Below, one piece after another: positions 43,856-52,416 of a stretch of DNA of 64,000 bases. The DNA is from Lachnospiraceae bacterium (lineage in GTDB: Bacteria; Bacillota; Clostridia; Lachnospirales; Lachnospiraceae), in NCBI GenBank assembly GCA_015058015.1, contig SVDM01000001.1, forward strand, positions 248,001 to 312,000, in the 5' to 3' direction. Each line of letters starts with the position of its first letter. Position 1 is the stretch's first letter. The translations under genes and the position numbers were made by a program. The notes under the pieces are model-generated. The model did not search any database, was not told the origin of the DNA, and saw only the letters and a list, made by a program, of their open reading frames with translations.

Positions 43856-44548
43856 TTATTTGCCGGATGTAGCTCCCGTAGAAGCTGTTCGCTCATCGGG
43901 TATTGATTCGGCTTTGAGATTGTCCTTAACCTCGTCTCCCACATATTTTAAATCAAATATATCTATAACCTCGGCGCCAAATATATTATGCATATATGTA
44001 TAGGCGTTTTGGTTCTCTATCTCTTTGGCTTTTTTGGATACTATCTTGTTTTTTAATTCTACACGAATCTTACGTATCCATTCGCTTATCTCAATAATTG
44101 TCTTGGAGTTGTCATAAAGCTTGTGATAACAAACATCCATGGTGGCAATCATAAGCTCTTCATTAGCTTCTTTAATAAGGACGGGGATATCTAACAATTC
44201 ATCGTTATATTCATCAATTTTATCGTTGATTTCCTTAATTAATTCTTGATTCTTGCTAAGCTTGGAAGATTTGGAGTCATCTTTTTCGTCCATGTTCTCA
44301 ACAATATCATTCATAAGGTCGGATTTAACCTTCTTAAGCCCTTTAATCTCATTGTTAATAAAGCCCTGTCTTTTCAGCAACTCGTTAAGCTTTTCCTCAA
44401 GTTCAGTAATCTCAGCTGATTTAGGGCTTATCTTAAACAAAGCATGCCATTTCTGATCCAGTGTCAAAACGGGAATATGCTTATCTTTAACTGCTTTGGT
44501 AAAATCCTCTCTTGATTTGTTGGAATCTACGTTTGTGTTGATAACCAA
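43856..44548 (-). CDS. Coiled-coil protein of unknown function
   Basis: A 230-residue soluble, charged protein. Residues about 45-135 are heptad-rich (ITELEEKLNELLKRQGFINNEIKGLKKVKSDLMNDIVENMD, then LIKEINDKIDEYNDELLDI). The middle contains ELMIATMDVCYHKLYDN and IIEISEWIRKIRVELKNKI; the tail is low-complexity Thr/Ser/Gly. I do not recognise the family. The TTG start follows GGGGAGG at eight bases. It lies 20 bases after rex, so it is likely co-transcribed from the rex promoter. Confidence 0.72.
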   Translation of the reverse strand: MVINTNVDSNKSREDFTKAVKDKHIPVLTLDQKWHALFKISPKSAEITELEEKLNELLKRQGFINNEIKGLKKVKSDLMNDIVENMDEKDDSKSSKLSKNQELIKEINDKIDEYNDELLDIPVLIKEANEELMIATMDVCYHKLYDNSKTIIEISEWIRKIRVELKNKIVSKKAKEIENQNAYTYMHNIFGAEVIDIFDLKYVGDEVKDNLKAESIPDERTASTGATSGK

Positions 44549-44568
44549 TGAGAATTCCTCCCCAAATA

Positions 44569-45207
44569 TTAGTTGGTATGCTCATATTCCGAAAGATTAT
44601 AGGATAACTGCATAAGGCTGTCCAGTAAATGAACATTTTCTACCACCTTATCAGGCGGAAGATGTAAATCAACCGGAGCAAAGTTCCATACAGCTTTAAT
44701 ATCACTTTCAGCTATAATATCAATTATCGTGGAAACCGCTTCTTTAGGAATGGTAATTGCAACTATGTCTATTGAGTTAACTTTTAAAAACTCAGAAAGC
44801 TGATTGATATTCATAATCTCAATATCATTAACTTTTGTACCGATGTACTCAGGTTTAACATCGAACATACCTTTTAGTACAAAACCACGTTTGCTAAAGG
44901 ATGAATAATTGGCAATTGCCTGACCAAGTTTACCCGCACCTACTATAATCATGCTGTGAACTTCATCAAGACCTAATATTTTGGCAATCTCATTATAGAG
45001 ATACTTCACATTGTAACCGTATCCCTGCTGGCCAAAGCCACCGAAATTATTAAGATCCTGACGAATCTGTGAGGCTGTAACATTCATCTTGTTACTAAGT
45101 TCAGCCGACGAGATTCTTTCTACATCAGCATCCAACAGTTCTCCCAAATATCTGTAATACCTGGGAAGACGTCGTATAACAGCTTTTGAAATCGTTCTTT
45201 CGTTCAC
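44569..45207 (-). CDS. rex: Redox-sensing transcriptional repressor Rex
   Basis: A 212-residue Rex that senses the NADH/NAD ratio and represses fermentation and respiration genes. Winged helix at about 10-80 (ISKAVIRRLPRYYRYL, ASQIRQDLNNFGGFGQQGYGYNV), then a Rossmann domain with the nucleotide loop IVGAGKLGQAIANY. The length and both signature stretches are canonical. A consensus promoter lies just upstream. Confidence 0.97.
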   Translation of the reverse strand: MNERTISKAVIRRLPRYYRYLGELLDADVERISSAELSNKMNVTASQIRQDLNNFGGFGQQGYGYNVKYLYNEIAKILGLDEVHSMIIVGAGKLGQAIANYSSFSKRGFVLKGMFDVKPEYIGTKVNDIEIMNINQLSEFLKVNSIDIVAITIPKEAVSTIIDIIAESDIKAVWNFAPVDLHLPPDKVVENVHLLDSLMQLSYNLSEYEHTN

Positions 45208-45249
45208 GTAAAATTATCCCTCCAAGTGTTGTTGTGACCTATCTAATTA

Positions 45250-45278
45250 ATTATATTAAATGACATATGCTCTGTCAA
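45250..45278 (-). promoter_or_regulatory. Consensus promoter of rex
   Basis: Minus-strand TTGACA (45278-45273), a 17-base spacer and TATAAT (45255-45250). Both hexamers are perfect. The -35 begins eight bases after the stop of the upstream ABC-F gene. Confidence 0.88.
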
Positions 45279-45286
45279 ATCACATT

Positions 45287-47209
45287 CTACTCATCCAAAG
45301 TCAAATAATGTTCCCATTTTTCAATAAGTTGGTCCAGTTTTGTCTCAAGATTGCTACGCTTAGCTGACAGCTCATTTAACTTGGCAGAATTACTGGATAT
45401 TTCGGGATTGAGGAATTCCTCGTCAATCTTTGCAATGGCTTCCTCCGTCTCGGTTATGCTGTTTTCCGTTTCTTCGATAGTCTTTTTAATCTTACGATTA
45501 CGGGCATTAATGCTTTTTTGTTTTTGCCAGTCGGCTCTTTGCTCCGATTCCGCTTTTCTTGATGGAGCATCGGGCCGGTTGCCGATGTTATATGCTGCGT
45601 GCAGCTCATCACGTTTTTCCGAATAGTAATCATAGTTACCTATAAAGTTAACAAGGGTATTGCCTGTAAGCTCAAGTATTCTGGTAGCTGTAGCATTAAT
45701 AAAATATCTGTCATGTGAGATGAAGAAAACTGTTCCTTTGTAGCCACGAAGGACATTTTCCAAGATTTCCTTAGAATCGATGTCAAGGTGGTTGGTGGGC
45801 TCATCTAAGAGAAGAAAATTGCATTCCGAAAGCATGAGCTTTGCCAAGGCCACACGTCCTTTCTCGCCACCGCTTAAGTCAGCTATCTTTTTGAATACAT
45901 CATCTGCCGTAAACAGGAATGAAGCGCAAGTATTACGTACCTGTGTCTGGGTAAGACCGGGATATGCATTGGAAATCTCGTCATATATCGTATTGTCCGG
46001 GTCTAAGTTTAACTGTTCCTGGTCGTAATATCCGGGGTAAACTTTGGCGCCTAAGCGTACTTCACCACTGTCGGCTTTAATTATCCCGTTGATAATTTTT
46101 AATATTGTGGTTTTGCCTGTGCCGTTATCGCCTATTAAAGCCACACGTTCACCCTTTTTAACTTCAAATGAAAGGTTTTCAAAAAGCTTATTATCCCCGA
46201 AAGCTTTGGAAAGATCCGTAACGGTAAGTACATCTTTCCCACTGTCAATATTAGGCTCTAAGGAAAGCTTTATCTCATTATTTATATTAACGGGTTTATC
46301 CAAACGCTCGATTTTTTCAAGGGCTTTTTCCCTGCTTTCCGCCCTCTTGATGGATTTTTCGCGGTTGAAAGATTTGAGCTTATCTATTACTTCTTCCTGG
46401 TGCTTTATTTCTCTTTGCTGGTTTAGATACTGCTTTATCAAGGCATTGCGAAGCTCTTCTTTTTTGGCCGCAAATTCCGTATAATTTCCCTTATATACCC
46501 TGGTAACTCCGGCTTCCAAGTCAATTACTTTAGTAACGATTTTGTCCAGAAAATATCGGTCATGGGATACGATAATTACTGTTCCTTTGTAGAGAAGCAG
46601 GAAATTTTCCAACCATTCAATTGAATTCATATCCAAGTGGTTGGTGGGCTCATCAAGCATTATTATATCAGGCGAAGACACAAGAAGCTTACACAGAGCC
46701 ACTCTGGTTTTTTGACCTCCGGAAAGCTTTCTTACATTCTTGTCAAAGTCATCTTCCGAAAAACCCAGGCCTTTAATTATTCCTGTCACTTCGCTTCTGT
46801 ACTGATATCCTCCAAGCATTTCGAATTCATGATTCTTGTTGGTATAATCCTTCATGAGAGCATCAAGTTTTGCACCGGAAGTATCGGACATTTTACGCTC
46901 AATACTCCTTATATCCCGTTCTAAATCCATTACATCCTGCTTGGTCTCAAGGACTGCATTATAAATGGTATTGTCCAAGTCAAAATCCTGGTGCTGACTT
47001 AAGAAACCGATGGTTTTCCCCTTTGCAAGGGTGATGCTGCCGGAATCAGGCGCAGTCTCTTTCATGATAATCTTAAGAAGGGTTGACTTGCCCGCACCGT
47101 TAATGCCGACAATGGCAACCTTTTCTCGTTCTTCTATGTTGAATGTAGCATCCTTTATCACTTCTTCTATGCCGAAGGATTTTTGTATGTTTTGACAGGA
47201 TAGAATCAT
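45287..47209 (-). CDS. ABC-F family ATPase (ribosome-associated)
   Basis: A 640-residue soluble protein with two ABC domains and no membrane part. First domain: Walker A GINGAGKST, signature LSGGQKTRVALCKLL, Walker B IIMLDEPTNHLDMNS. Second: GDNGTGKTT, LSGGEKGRVALAKLM, LLLDEPTNHLDIDS. The inter-domain linker is charged (RAESREKALEKIERL), and a C-terminal coiled coil of about 80 residues follows (KKTIEETENSITETEEAIAKID). This is the YdiF/Uup-like ABC-F layout; such proteins act on the ribosomal exit site. Resistance roles exist in the family, but nothing here indicates one. Confidence 0.92.
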   Translation of the reverse strand: MILSCQNIQKSFGIEEVIKDATFNIEEREKVAIVGINGAGKSTLLKIIMKETAPDSGSITLAKGKTIGFLSQHQDFDLDNTIYNAVLETKQDVMDLERDIRSIERKMSDTSGAKLDALMKDYTNKNHEFEMLGGYQYRSEVTGIIKGLGFSEDDFDKNVRKLSGGQKTRVALCKLLVSSPDIIMLDEPTNHLDMNSIEWLENFLLLYKGTVIIVSHDRYFLDKIVTKVIDLEAGVTRVYKGNYTEFAAKKEELRNALIKQYLNQQREIKHQEEVIDKLKSFNREKSIKRAESREKALEKIERLDKPVNINNEIKLSLEPNIDSGKDVLTVTDLSKAFGDNKLFENLSFEVKKGERVALIGDNGTGKTTILKIINGIIKADSGEVRLGAKVYPGYYDQEQLNLDPDNTIYDEISNAYPGLTQTQVRNTCASFLFTADDVFKKIADLSGGEKGRVALAKLMLSECNFLLLDEPTNHLDIDSKEILENVLRGYKGTVFFISHDRYFINATATRILELTGNTLVNFIGNYDYYSEKRDELHAAYNIGNRPDAPSRKAESEQRADWQKQKSINARNRKIKKTIEETENSITETEEAIAKIDEEFLNPEISSNSAKLNELSAKRSNLETKLDQLIEKWEHYLTLDE

Positions 47210-47230
47210 AAAGTCTCCTTTTTATGTTAA

Positions 47231-47254
47231 AGGCTATGTTTTACAACATAGCCT
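47231..47254 (-). terminator. Hairpin over the icd stop codon
   Basis: AGGCTATGTT and AACATAGCCT (47231-47240 and 47245-47254) form a perfect 10-bp stem with a four-base loop; the icd TAA (47243-47241) lies in the loop. A short TTTAAC follows on the minus strand, so termination may be partial and let some transcript enter the ABC-F gene. Confidence 0.5.
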
Positions 47255-48449
47255 CTAAAGTCTTTCTGATTTCTTTTATAAAACGCTCGCTGTTTAATAC
47301 AATGGGGTTGGGGTTGGTTGTAATAAGAGCAAGGTCCTTGGTCATCTTACCGGATTCAATGGTCTTTATTGAAGCCTTTTCCAATTTTCGAGCAAAAGCA
47401 GAAAGCTCCGGAATGCGATCAAGTTCTCCTCTCTTCTTCAAGGCACCGGTCCATGCAAATATTGTTGCAATAGAGTTGGTGGATGTTTCTTCTCCCTTCA
47501 AATGCTTATAATAATGTCTTTGAACCGTTCCGTGGGCCGCCTCGTATTCAAAGATTCCTTCCGGGGATACAAGAACGGAGGTCATCATGGCAAGAGAACC
47601 GAAAGCAGTAGCTATCATATCACTCATTACATCGCCGTCATAGTTCTTACATGCCCAGATATAACCGCCCTTAGACTTGATTACTCTGGCAACCGCATCG
47701 TCAATCAATGTATAAAAATATTCAATTCCTTCTTTCTCGAAGGCCTTCTTATACTCTTCGTCATATATTTCCTGGAAAATATCCTTGAAAGTGTGGTCAT
47801 ACTGTTTGGAAATGGTGTCCTTAGATGAAAACCACAAATCTTGTTTTGTATCAAGGGCATAGTTAAAACAGCTTTTTGCAAAACTTCGGATTGAAGGAAT
47901 CAGGTTGTGCTGACCCTGAACAATACCCGCTGACTTAAAATCGTGAATAAGTTCCCTGGTTTCGGTTCCATCCGGAGCTGTATAAACAATTTCACATTTG
48001 CCGGGTCCGGGAATCTTCATTTCAGAAGCCTTATATACATCACCGTAAGCGTGACGTGCTATAGTAATGGGTTTCTTCCATGTACGTACATTCGGCTCGA
48101 TACCGTTTACAATAATGGGAGCACGGAATACGGTTCCGTCTAGGATTGCACGGATTGTACCGTTGGGGCTCTTCCACATCTCTTTTAATTTGTATTCGTC
48201 CATTCTTGCCGCATTAGGAGTTATTGTTGCACATTTTACAGCAACGCCCAATCTCTTGGTGGCATTGGCCGAATCAATAGTAACCTGGTCGTCTGTTTCG
48301 TTTCTGTGTTCAAGACCAAGGTCATAATACTCTGTTTTAAGGTCGATAAAGGGAAGTAAGAGTTCGTCTTTTATAATCCTCCAAAGGATTCTTGTCATCT
48401 CATCTCCGTCCATCTCGACTAAAGGAGTCTTCATAGGTATCTTGTTCAT
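47241..48449 (-). CDS. icd: Isocitrate dehydrogenase (NADP-type, dimeric class)
   Basis: A 402-residue enzyme of the eukaryote-like dimeric class: [51 protein letters not shown], then [30 protein letters not shown] and [31 protein letters not shown]. It gives 2-oxoglutarate and NADPH, in such anaerobes mostly for glutamate synthesis. The ATG at 48449 follows GGAGG; an earlier ATG seven codons upstream lies before that site. It has its own promoter with an inverted repeat. Confidence 0.96.
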   Translation of the reverse strand: MNKIPMKTPLVEMDGDEMTRILWRIIKDELLLPFIDLKTEYYDLGLEHRNETDDQVTIDSANATKRLGVAVKCATITPNAARMDEYKLKEMWKSPNGTIRAILDGTVFRAPIIVNGIEPNVRTWKKPITIARHAYGDVYKASEMKIPGPGKCEIVYTAPDGTETRELIHDFKSAGIVQGQHNLIPSIRSFAKSCFNYALDTKQDLWFSSKDTISKQYDHTFKDIFQEIYDEEYKKAFEKEGIEYFYTLIDDAVARVIKSKGGYIWACKNYDGDVMSDMIATAFGSLAMMTSVLVSPEGIFEYEAAHGTVQRHYYKHLKGEETSTNSIATIFAWTGALKKRGELDRIPELSAFARKLEKASIKTIESGKMTKDLALITTNPNPIVLNSERFIKEIRKTLEAML

Positions 48450-48481
48450 GGCTAAACCTCCGAAATTCATTATAGTAAAGT

Positions 48482-48510
48482 ATTATAGTGTAGAAATACA
48501 CCGTTGACAA
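48482..48510 (-). promoter_or_regulatory. icd promoter with operator-like inverted repeat
   Basis: Minus-strand TTGTCA (48510-48505), a 17-base spacer and TATAAT (48487-48482). The spacer holds GTGTAGAAATACAC (48488-48501), a 5-bp inverted repeat with a four-base centre, which touches the -10. A dimeric repressor could bind there. Confidence 0.75.
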
Positions 48511-48527
48511 GTCTCGTCATGAAAAAG

Positions 48528-49322
48528 TTACATGAAATACGCACAGAATCTCTCTGATATCTTCAAGTTATCATAACGGGTTTTGTACTCTTCCGGAGTA
48601 AGATCGTCAATGTAATTTTTTTGATAATTGCGAACAAGTCCATATTCTGCGGCAAAATCAACCCCCTTATTGTATGCGATGGCAGCATCAATCTCCTCCT
48701 TGTAATGTCCGATGATTACATTGCCGTTTACATGCAACCGGGCGGTATAACACTCTTTGCCCTTGTAAGTCCCTTTTGTCACACCGTAAAACCTGTTTAC
48801 TATAATAATGTTTTCGTACCGAAAATCATACTTGTCTTTATTTTTAAAGTAGTAATCCTTTCCCATTATACTGTAGTTTTTAATACCGTATCTGGAGGGG
48901 AGGTTAATCTGCATTCCGTAATCCGCCACAAACAGATGCCCTTTTCTCTTCATTATGGTTCTCGTAGAATAAAAGAAGAGATCGTCAATGTCGAATTTCA
49001 ATATGTCGTTGGGGGATATGTGATATGTGAAATACTTGTTTCTAAGATATATTGGGGTTTTAAAGTACATGTCATTATCTCTGAAATTAATCAAAGTAAC
49101 ACATTTTTGGTAATCAAGAATCTTTCGTTTGTTATTGAAGTCGTCAACGGACACCGATTTGTCATAAAGCAAAAGCTCTGCCTCTTTATATGCCAAATGA
49201 GCAGTCATGGCATCCTCGAAGCTGCCAAGACTTATATGCTTATTGTGAAAGGTGATGGATGACCTGTAGTATACGGATCCGTCCTTTTTTGTTGTGGTAT
49301 ATACGCCTTTTAATTGTCCCAT
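48528..49322 (-). CDS. AP2 / decayed HNH / AP2 DNA-binding protein
   Basis: A 264-residue protein. Residues 5-53 form an AP2-like domain (GVYTTTKKDGSVYYR, ISLGSFEDAMTAHLAYKEA), and 179-228 a second one (YGVTKGTYKGKECYTARLHVNG, GHYKEEIDAAIAYN). Between them, residues 158-171 (YFKNKDKYDFRYEN) align with the HNH core DHINGDPLDNRRSN of AP2-containing homing endonucleases, with the catalytic His as Phe159 while Asn161, Asp166, Arg168 and Asn171 remain. Likely a DNA-binding protein derived from a homing nuclease, without cleavage activity. It has its own promoter (49367-49396). Confidence 0.72.
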   Translation of the reverse strand: MGQLKGVYTTTKKDGSVYYRSSITFHNKHISLGSFEDAMTAHLAYKEAELLLYDKSVSVDDFNNKRKILDYQKCVTLINFRDNDMYFKTPIYLRNKYFTYHISPNDILKFDIDDLFFYSTRTIMKRKGHLFVADYGMQINLPSRYGIKNYSIMGKDYYFKNKDKYDFRYENIIIVNRFYGVTKGTYKGKECYTARLHVNGNVIIGHYKEEIDAAIAYNKGVDFAAEYGLVRNYQKNYIDDLTPEEYKTRYDNLKISERFCAYFM

Positions 49323-49366
49323 GGTGATTCCTCCGCTTTGACGTATTTATGGAATTCATCTAAAAA

Positions 49367-49396
49367 ATTATATCATATCCCCTATTTTTTTGTCAG
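49367..49396 (-). promoter_or_regulatory. Promoter of the AP2-domain gene
   Basis: Minus-strand CTGACA (49396-49391), an 18-base spacer and TATAAT (49372-49367), with TGA just before the -10 (extended -10). Divergent from the thrC promoter about 30 bases away. A GGAGG lies near the ATG at 49322. Confidence 0.7.
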
Positions 49397-49426
49397 CCTA
49401 ATGGGCGGATTTAAGGTCACAAAATC

Positions 49427-49456
49427 TTGTGTCGGTTATTGCTTCTATGCTATAAT
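49427..49456 (+). promoter_or_regulatory. Promoter of thrC
   Basis: TTGTGT (49427-49432), an 18-base spacer and TATAAT (49451-49456), with TG one base before the -10 (TGCTATAAT). The leader is about 40 bases, too short for a T-box or riboswitch. Confidence 0.7.
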
Positions 49457-49501
49457 GCATGAAAGTTTAACTTTAAAGCAAAAGGAAAAGAGGTTGGAGT
49501 A

Positions 49502-50989
49502 ATGGATTTATTCTACAAAAGCACCAGAGACAAAAATGAAAAAGTAACCGCCTCCGTTGCGATTCTTAACGGCTTGGCTAATGACGGCGGATTGTATGTT
49601 CCGGAATCGATTCCCGAACTGGGTGTTGAACTCTCGCAGCTTGCCAATATGGATTACAGGGAAACGGCTTTTGCTGTTATGAGTAAATTCCTTACCGATT
49701 TTACAGAGGATGAATTAAAGCACTGCATTAACAGCGCATATGATGATAAATTTGATACAAAAGAGATTGCACCTGTTGTTAAAGTGGGTGATGCATATGG
49801 AATTGAACTATTCCATGGTAAGACCATAGCATTTAAAGACATGGCTCTTTCAATTTTGCCCCATCTTTTAACAACTGCGGCCCGTAAGAACAATATAAAA
49901 GATGAAATCGTTATTCTTACGGCCACATCAGGAGATACAGGCAAGGCTGCTCTTGCAGGATTTGCTGATGTTCCGGGAACCAAAATAATTGTATTTTATC
50001 CCAAGGATGGTGTAAGCCCCATCCAGGAAAAACAAATGGTTACTCAAACCGGAGATAATACATTTGTAGTAGGTATAAGAGGAAACTTTGACGAAGCCCA
50101 GACCGGTGTTAAAAAGATGTTTTCTAATAAGGACTTGAACGAGAGAATGAATGCAAAAGGCTTCCGCTTCTCTTCTGCCAACTCCATTAATATCGGCCGT
50201 CTGGTACCCCAGGTTGTTTACTACGTATACGCATATGGACGCTTGGTAAAGAATAACACTATCAAAGCAGGCGACAAAGTTAACGTGGTTGTTCCCACCG
50301 GTAATTTCGGTAATATTTTGGCAGCTTATTTTGCAGGAAAGATGGGACTTCCCATTGGAAAGCTTATATGTGCATCCAATGAGAACAAGGTTTTATATGA
50401 TTTTTTCACCACCGGAGAATACAACAAGAACAGAGAGTTTATTCTCACATCCTCTCCGTCTATGGATATTCTTATTTCAAGTAACCTTGAAAGACTTATC
50501 TATTTATCCTGCGGATGCGATACTGACAAGAATATAGCTCTTATGAAAGAACTTAATGAGACCGGTAAATACACTATTACTGAAGACATGAAGAATAATA
50601 TAAAGGACTTTTACGGAAACTATGCGTCAGAAGAAGAAACAAAAGAAACTATCCATGAAATCTTTGAAAAGTACCATTACCTTGCTGACACGCATTCAGC
50701 AGTTGCTTACTGTGTATACAACAAATACAAGAAAGATACGAAGGATTCTACGCCGGCGATAGTTGCTTCAACAGCCAGTCCTTATAAGTTTACAAGAAGT
50801 GTTATGACTGCTGTTGATTCCAAGTATGACAAGTTGTCCGATTTTGAGTTGGTGGACGAGATGACTCGTATTACAGGGGTTAAGATCCCTGCGGCAATTG
50901 AAGAGATTAGAACAGCTCCCATTCTTCACAAAACAGTTTGTGATTCCGATAAGATGCAGAAAACGGTTGAAGAATACTTGGGATTATAA
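49502..50989 (+). CDS. thrC: Threonine synthase
   Basis: A 495-residue PLP enzyme converting O-phospho-homoserine to threonine, of the long bacterial/fungal class. The N-terminal region has NDGGLYVPESIP, the PLP Lys is in TIAFKDMALS, and LTATSGDTGKAAL and FGNILAAYFAGKMGLP are conserved. GGAG lies just before the ATG. Stands alone between its promoter and a strong terminator. Pairs functionally with the unlinked asd gene at 56.6 kb in aspartate-family synthesis. Confidence 0.97.
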   Translation: MDLFYKSTRDKNEKVTASVAILNGLANDGGLYVPESIPELGVELSQLANMDYRETAFAVMSKFLTDFTEDELKHCINSAYDDKFDTKEIAPVVKVGDAYGIELFHGKTIAFKDMALSILPHLLTTAARKNNIKDEIVILTATSGDTGKAALAGFADVPGTKIIVFYPKDGVSPIQEKQMVTQTGDNTFVVGIRGNFDEAQTGVKKMFSNKDLNERMNAKGFRFSSANSINIGRLVPQVVYYVYAYGRLVKNNTIKAGDKVNVVVPTGNFGNILAAYFAGKMGLPIGKLICASNENKVLYDFFTTGEYNKNREFILTSSPSMDILISSNLERLIYLSCGCDTDKNIALMKELNETGKYTITEDMKNNIKDFYGNYASEEETKETIHEIFEKYHYLADTHSAVAYCVYNKYKKDTKDSTPAIVASTASPYKFTRSVMTAVDSKYDKLSDFELVDEMTRITGVKIPAAIEEIRTAPILHKTVCDSDKMQKTVEEYLGL

Positions 50990-51013
50990 TCAGTAATCAG
51001 ATTTGTATACAAC

Positions 51014-51042
51014 AAGGCCCCGAGCTTATGCTCGGGGCTTTA
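51014..51042 (+). terminator. Strong terminator after thrC
   Basis: GCCCCGAGC (51017-51025), loop TTAT, GCTCGGGGC (51030-51038), followed by TTTATG and preceded by an A-run, so it can also act on the convergent CheX-like gene that ends at 51052. Confidence 0.9.
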
Positions 51043-51051
51043 TGATTTGAT

Positions 51052-51942
51052 TTAAATTGTCTTAGGTGATAACAGGAAGTTAATTGTTCCGAAGGGGAAT
51101 ATGACAGGTACATATAAAACGATGGAATCAAGTGTAATAATAGAATCCTCCATATGTCCCAAGGGATCTAAGTCAAGCTCTATTCCCACATCATTTGACA
51201 TGTTAACTGAAAATAATCCGTTGTGAAGATTTAGAAAATCTTCGATTGATGCTTCTATATATTCATCATACTCATCCATTGTTTTGCCCATATATCTGGA
51301 AGCAAATTCAATAGATGTGGCAACATCCATATCGATTCCGGTAAACATATTCAAATCTCCCCGGATATTTTGATATGTACAATTCTTCGTAGCATATTCC
51401 GGAAGAATCTGAGCATCTAAAGGAGTAAAATCCTTACCGATAAATCTGATAAGGTTATTAAATAATAATGTAACATAGTTTACACATCCGGCTGATGATT
51501 CAAAATCATCAAATGAGTATGCGTTATCTATTAATATGCTAACGGAGTCTTTCTGACTGTCATTGAATTCTTCCGTCTCAATTTCATATTCGGACTGATA
51601 ATCAATCATAAGGTCCTCAAGCTGATGAGATGTTACAATGCCTGAATCAACAAGAGCCTGACCAAATGTCAGATAATCCGGTCTTTGAGCGGTACACAAT
51701 TCATCAACCTGTTCCGGAGTAAGATAACCTTCTTCAACGGCCAGCTCGCCAAACTTCTTATCAACATGGGTTTGAAGAATATGAATCTTCTCCACCTCAC
51801 TGGCGGTCATATATCCCTCGCACATTGCAAGTGTTCCCAGCTTGATTTTAACATTGCTCTGGTTTTTAAGGATATCCAGCAATTGCTCCTTATCAATTAT
51901 CCCTTTCTTGAGCAAAAAGTTTCCAAAAAATTGAGTAAACAT
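51052..51942 (-). CDS. MshEN-like tandem repeat fused to a CheX-like domain
   Basis: A 296-residue protein. Residues 5-117 hold four copies of a unit repeating exactly every 29 residues (Gly7, Gly36, Gly65, Gly94), each of the form FGxxLLxxGIIxxxQLxxxLxxQ; this resembles the c-di-GMP-binding MshEN motif, but the leading Arg is absent. Residues about 140-296 look like CheX/CheC: EASIEDFLNLHNGLFSVN would be the E-x-x-N phosphatase helix, with Asp in place of Glu (DFLN), then a beta-rich end. The partner response regulator lies three bases upstream, so this may be its phosphatase or output, gated by c-di-GMP. Confidence 0.75.
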   Translation of the reverse strand: MFTQFFGNFLLKKGIIDKEQLLDILKNQSNVKIKLGTLAMCEGYMTASEVEKIHILQTHVDKKFGELAVEEGYLTPEQVDELCTAQRPDYLTFGQALVDSGIVTSHQLEDLMIDYQSEYEIETEEFNDSQKDSVSILIDNAYSFDDFESSAGCVNYVTLLFNNLIRFIGKDFTPLDAQILPEYATKNCTYQNIRGDLNMFTGIDMDVATSIEFASRYMGKTMDEYDEYIEASIEDFLNLHNGLFSVNMSNDVGIELDLDPLGHMEDSIITLDSIVLYVPVIFPFGTINFLLSPKTI

Positions 51943-51945
51943 CAG

Positions 51946-52323
51946 TTACCTCCCACCAAGATATTTGTCTAATATATCTCTTAAATGATCTTCATCAACG
52001 GGTTTTTGTATAAAATCAACCGCGCCGGCTTGCAAAGCCTCTTTGAGATATTTACTATTTCCAATTGATGACGCCATAACAATTTTTGCGTCTTTATCAA
52101 ACTGAACCAACTCCGTAACAGCATCGATACCGTTCTTTTCGGGCATAACAATATCAAGGAAAGCGATCTGCGGCTTGTTTTCCTTATACAACTCCACAGC
52201 TTCATCCCCGTTTTTTGCTTCTATTATTTCGTATGCCCCAATTTCTGCAAGCAAATCTTTCATCTGACTGCGGGCTAAAATTGAATCGTCACAAATAAGA
52301 ATTTTCATTGATTCAGTCCCCAT
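51946..52323 (-). CDS. CheY-like single-domain response regulator
   Basis: A 125-residue receiver domain without an output domain. Acidic pair in ILICDDSILARS, phospho-Asp in IAFLDIVMPEKNG (about residue 57), Ser/Thr switch in IVMASSIG and Lys in IQKPVD. An ATG six codons in (MKILICDD) is an alternative start; AAGGAG ten bases before the first ATG supports the longer one. Its partner is the CheX-like protein three bases downstream. Confidence 0.93.
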   Translation of the reverse strand: MGTESMKILICDDSILARSQMKDLLAEIGAYEIIEAKNGDEAVELYKENKPQIAFLDIVMPEKNGIDAVTELVQFDKDAKIVMASSIGNSKYLKEALQAGAVDFIQKPVDEDHLRDILDKYLGGR

Positions 52324-52416
52324 AAACTGTTCTCTCCTTTATCCTTACAGACATCTACTTATGCAAATATTATTGTACAACAATCAAAAACAGAATTCAA
52401 TAATTTTTAGAATTCT

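Noticed and set aside
45208-45286. A Rex operator for autoregulation in the rex promoter
   Set aside because: TTGTTGTGACC is present, but no palindrome resembling TTGTGA-N6-TCACAA was found around the promoter.
47224-47511. A plus-strand 95-codon frame opposite icd
   Set aside because: It is antisense to the conserved C terminus of icd and has no motif or ribosome site.
49314-49502. A 62-codon plus-strand open frame before thrC
   Set aside because: It contains the -35 and -10 of thrC and of the divergent AP2 gene, has no ribosome site and no homology-like motif.
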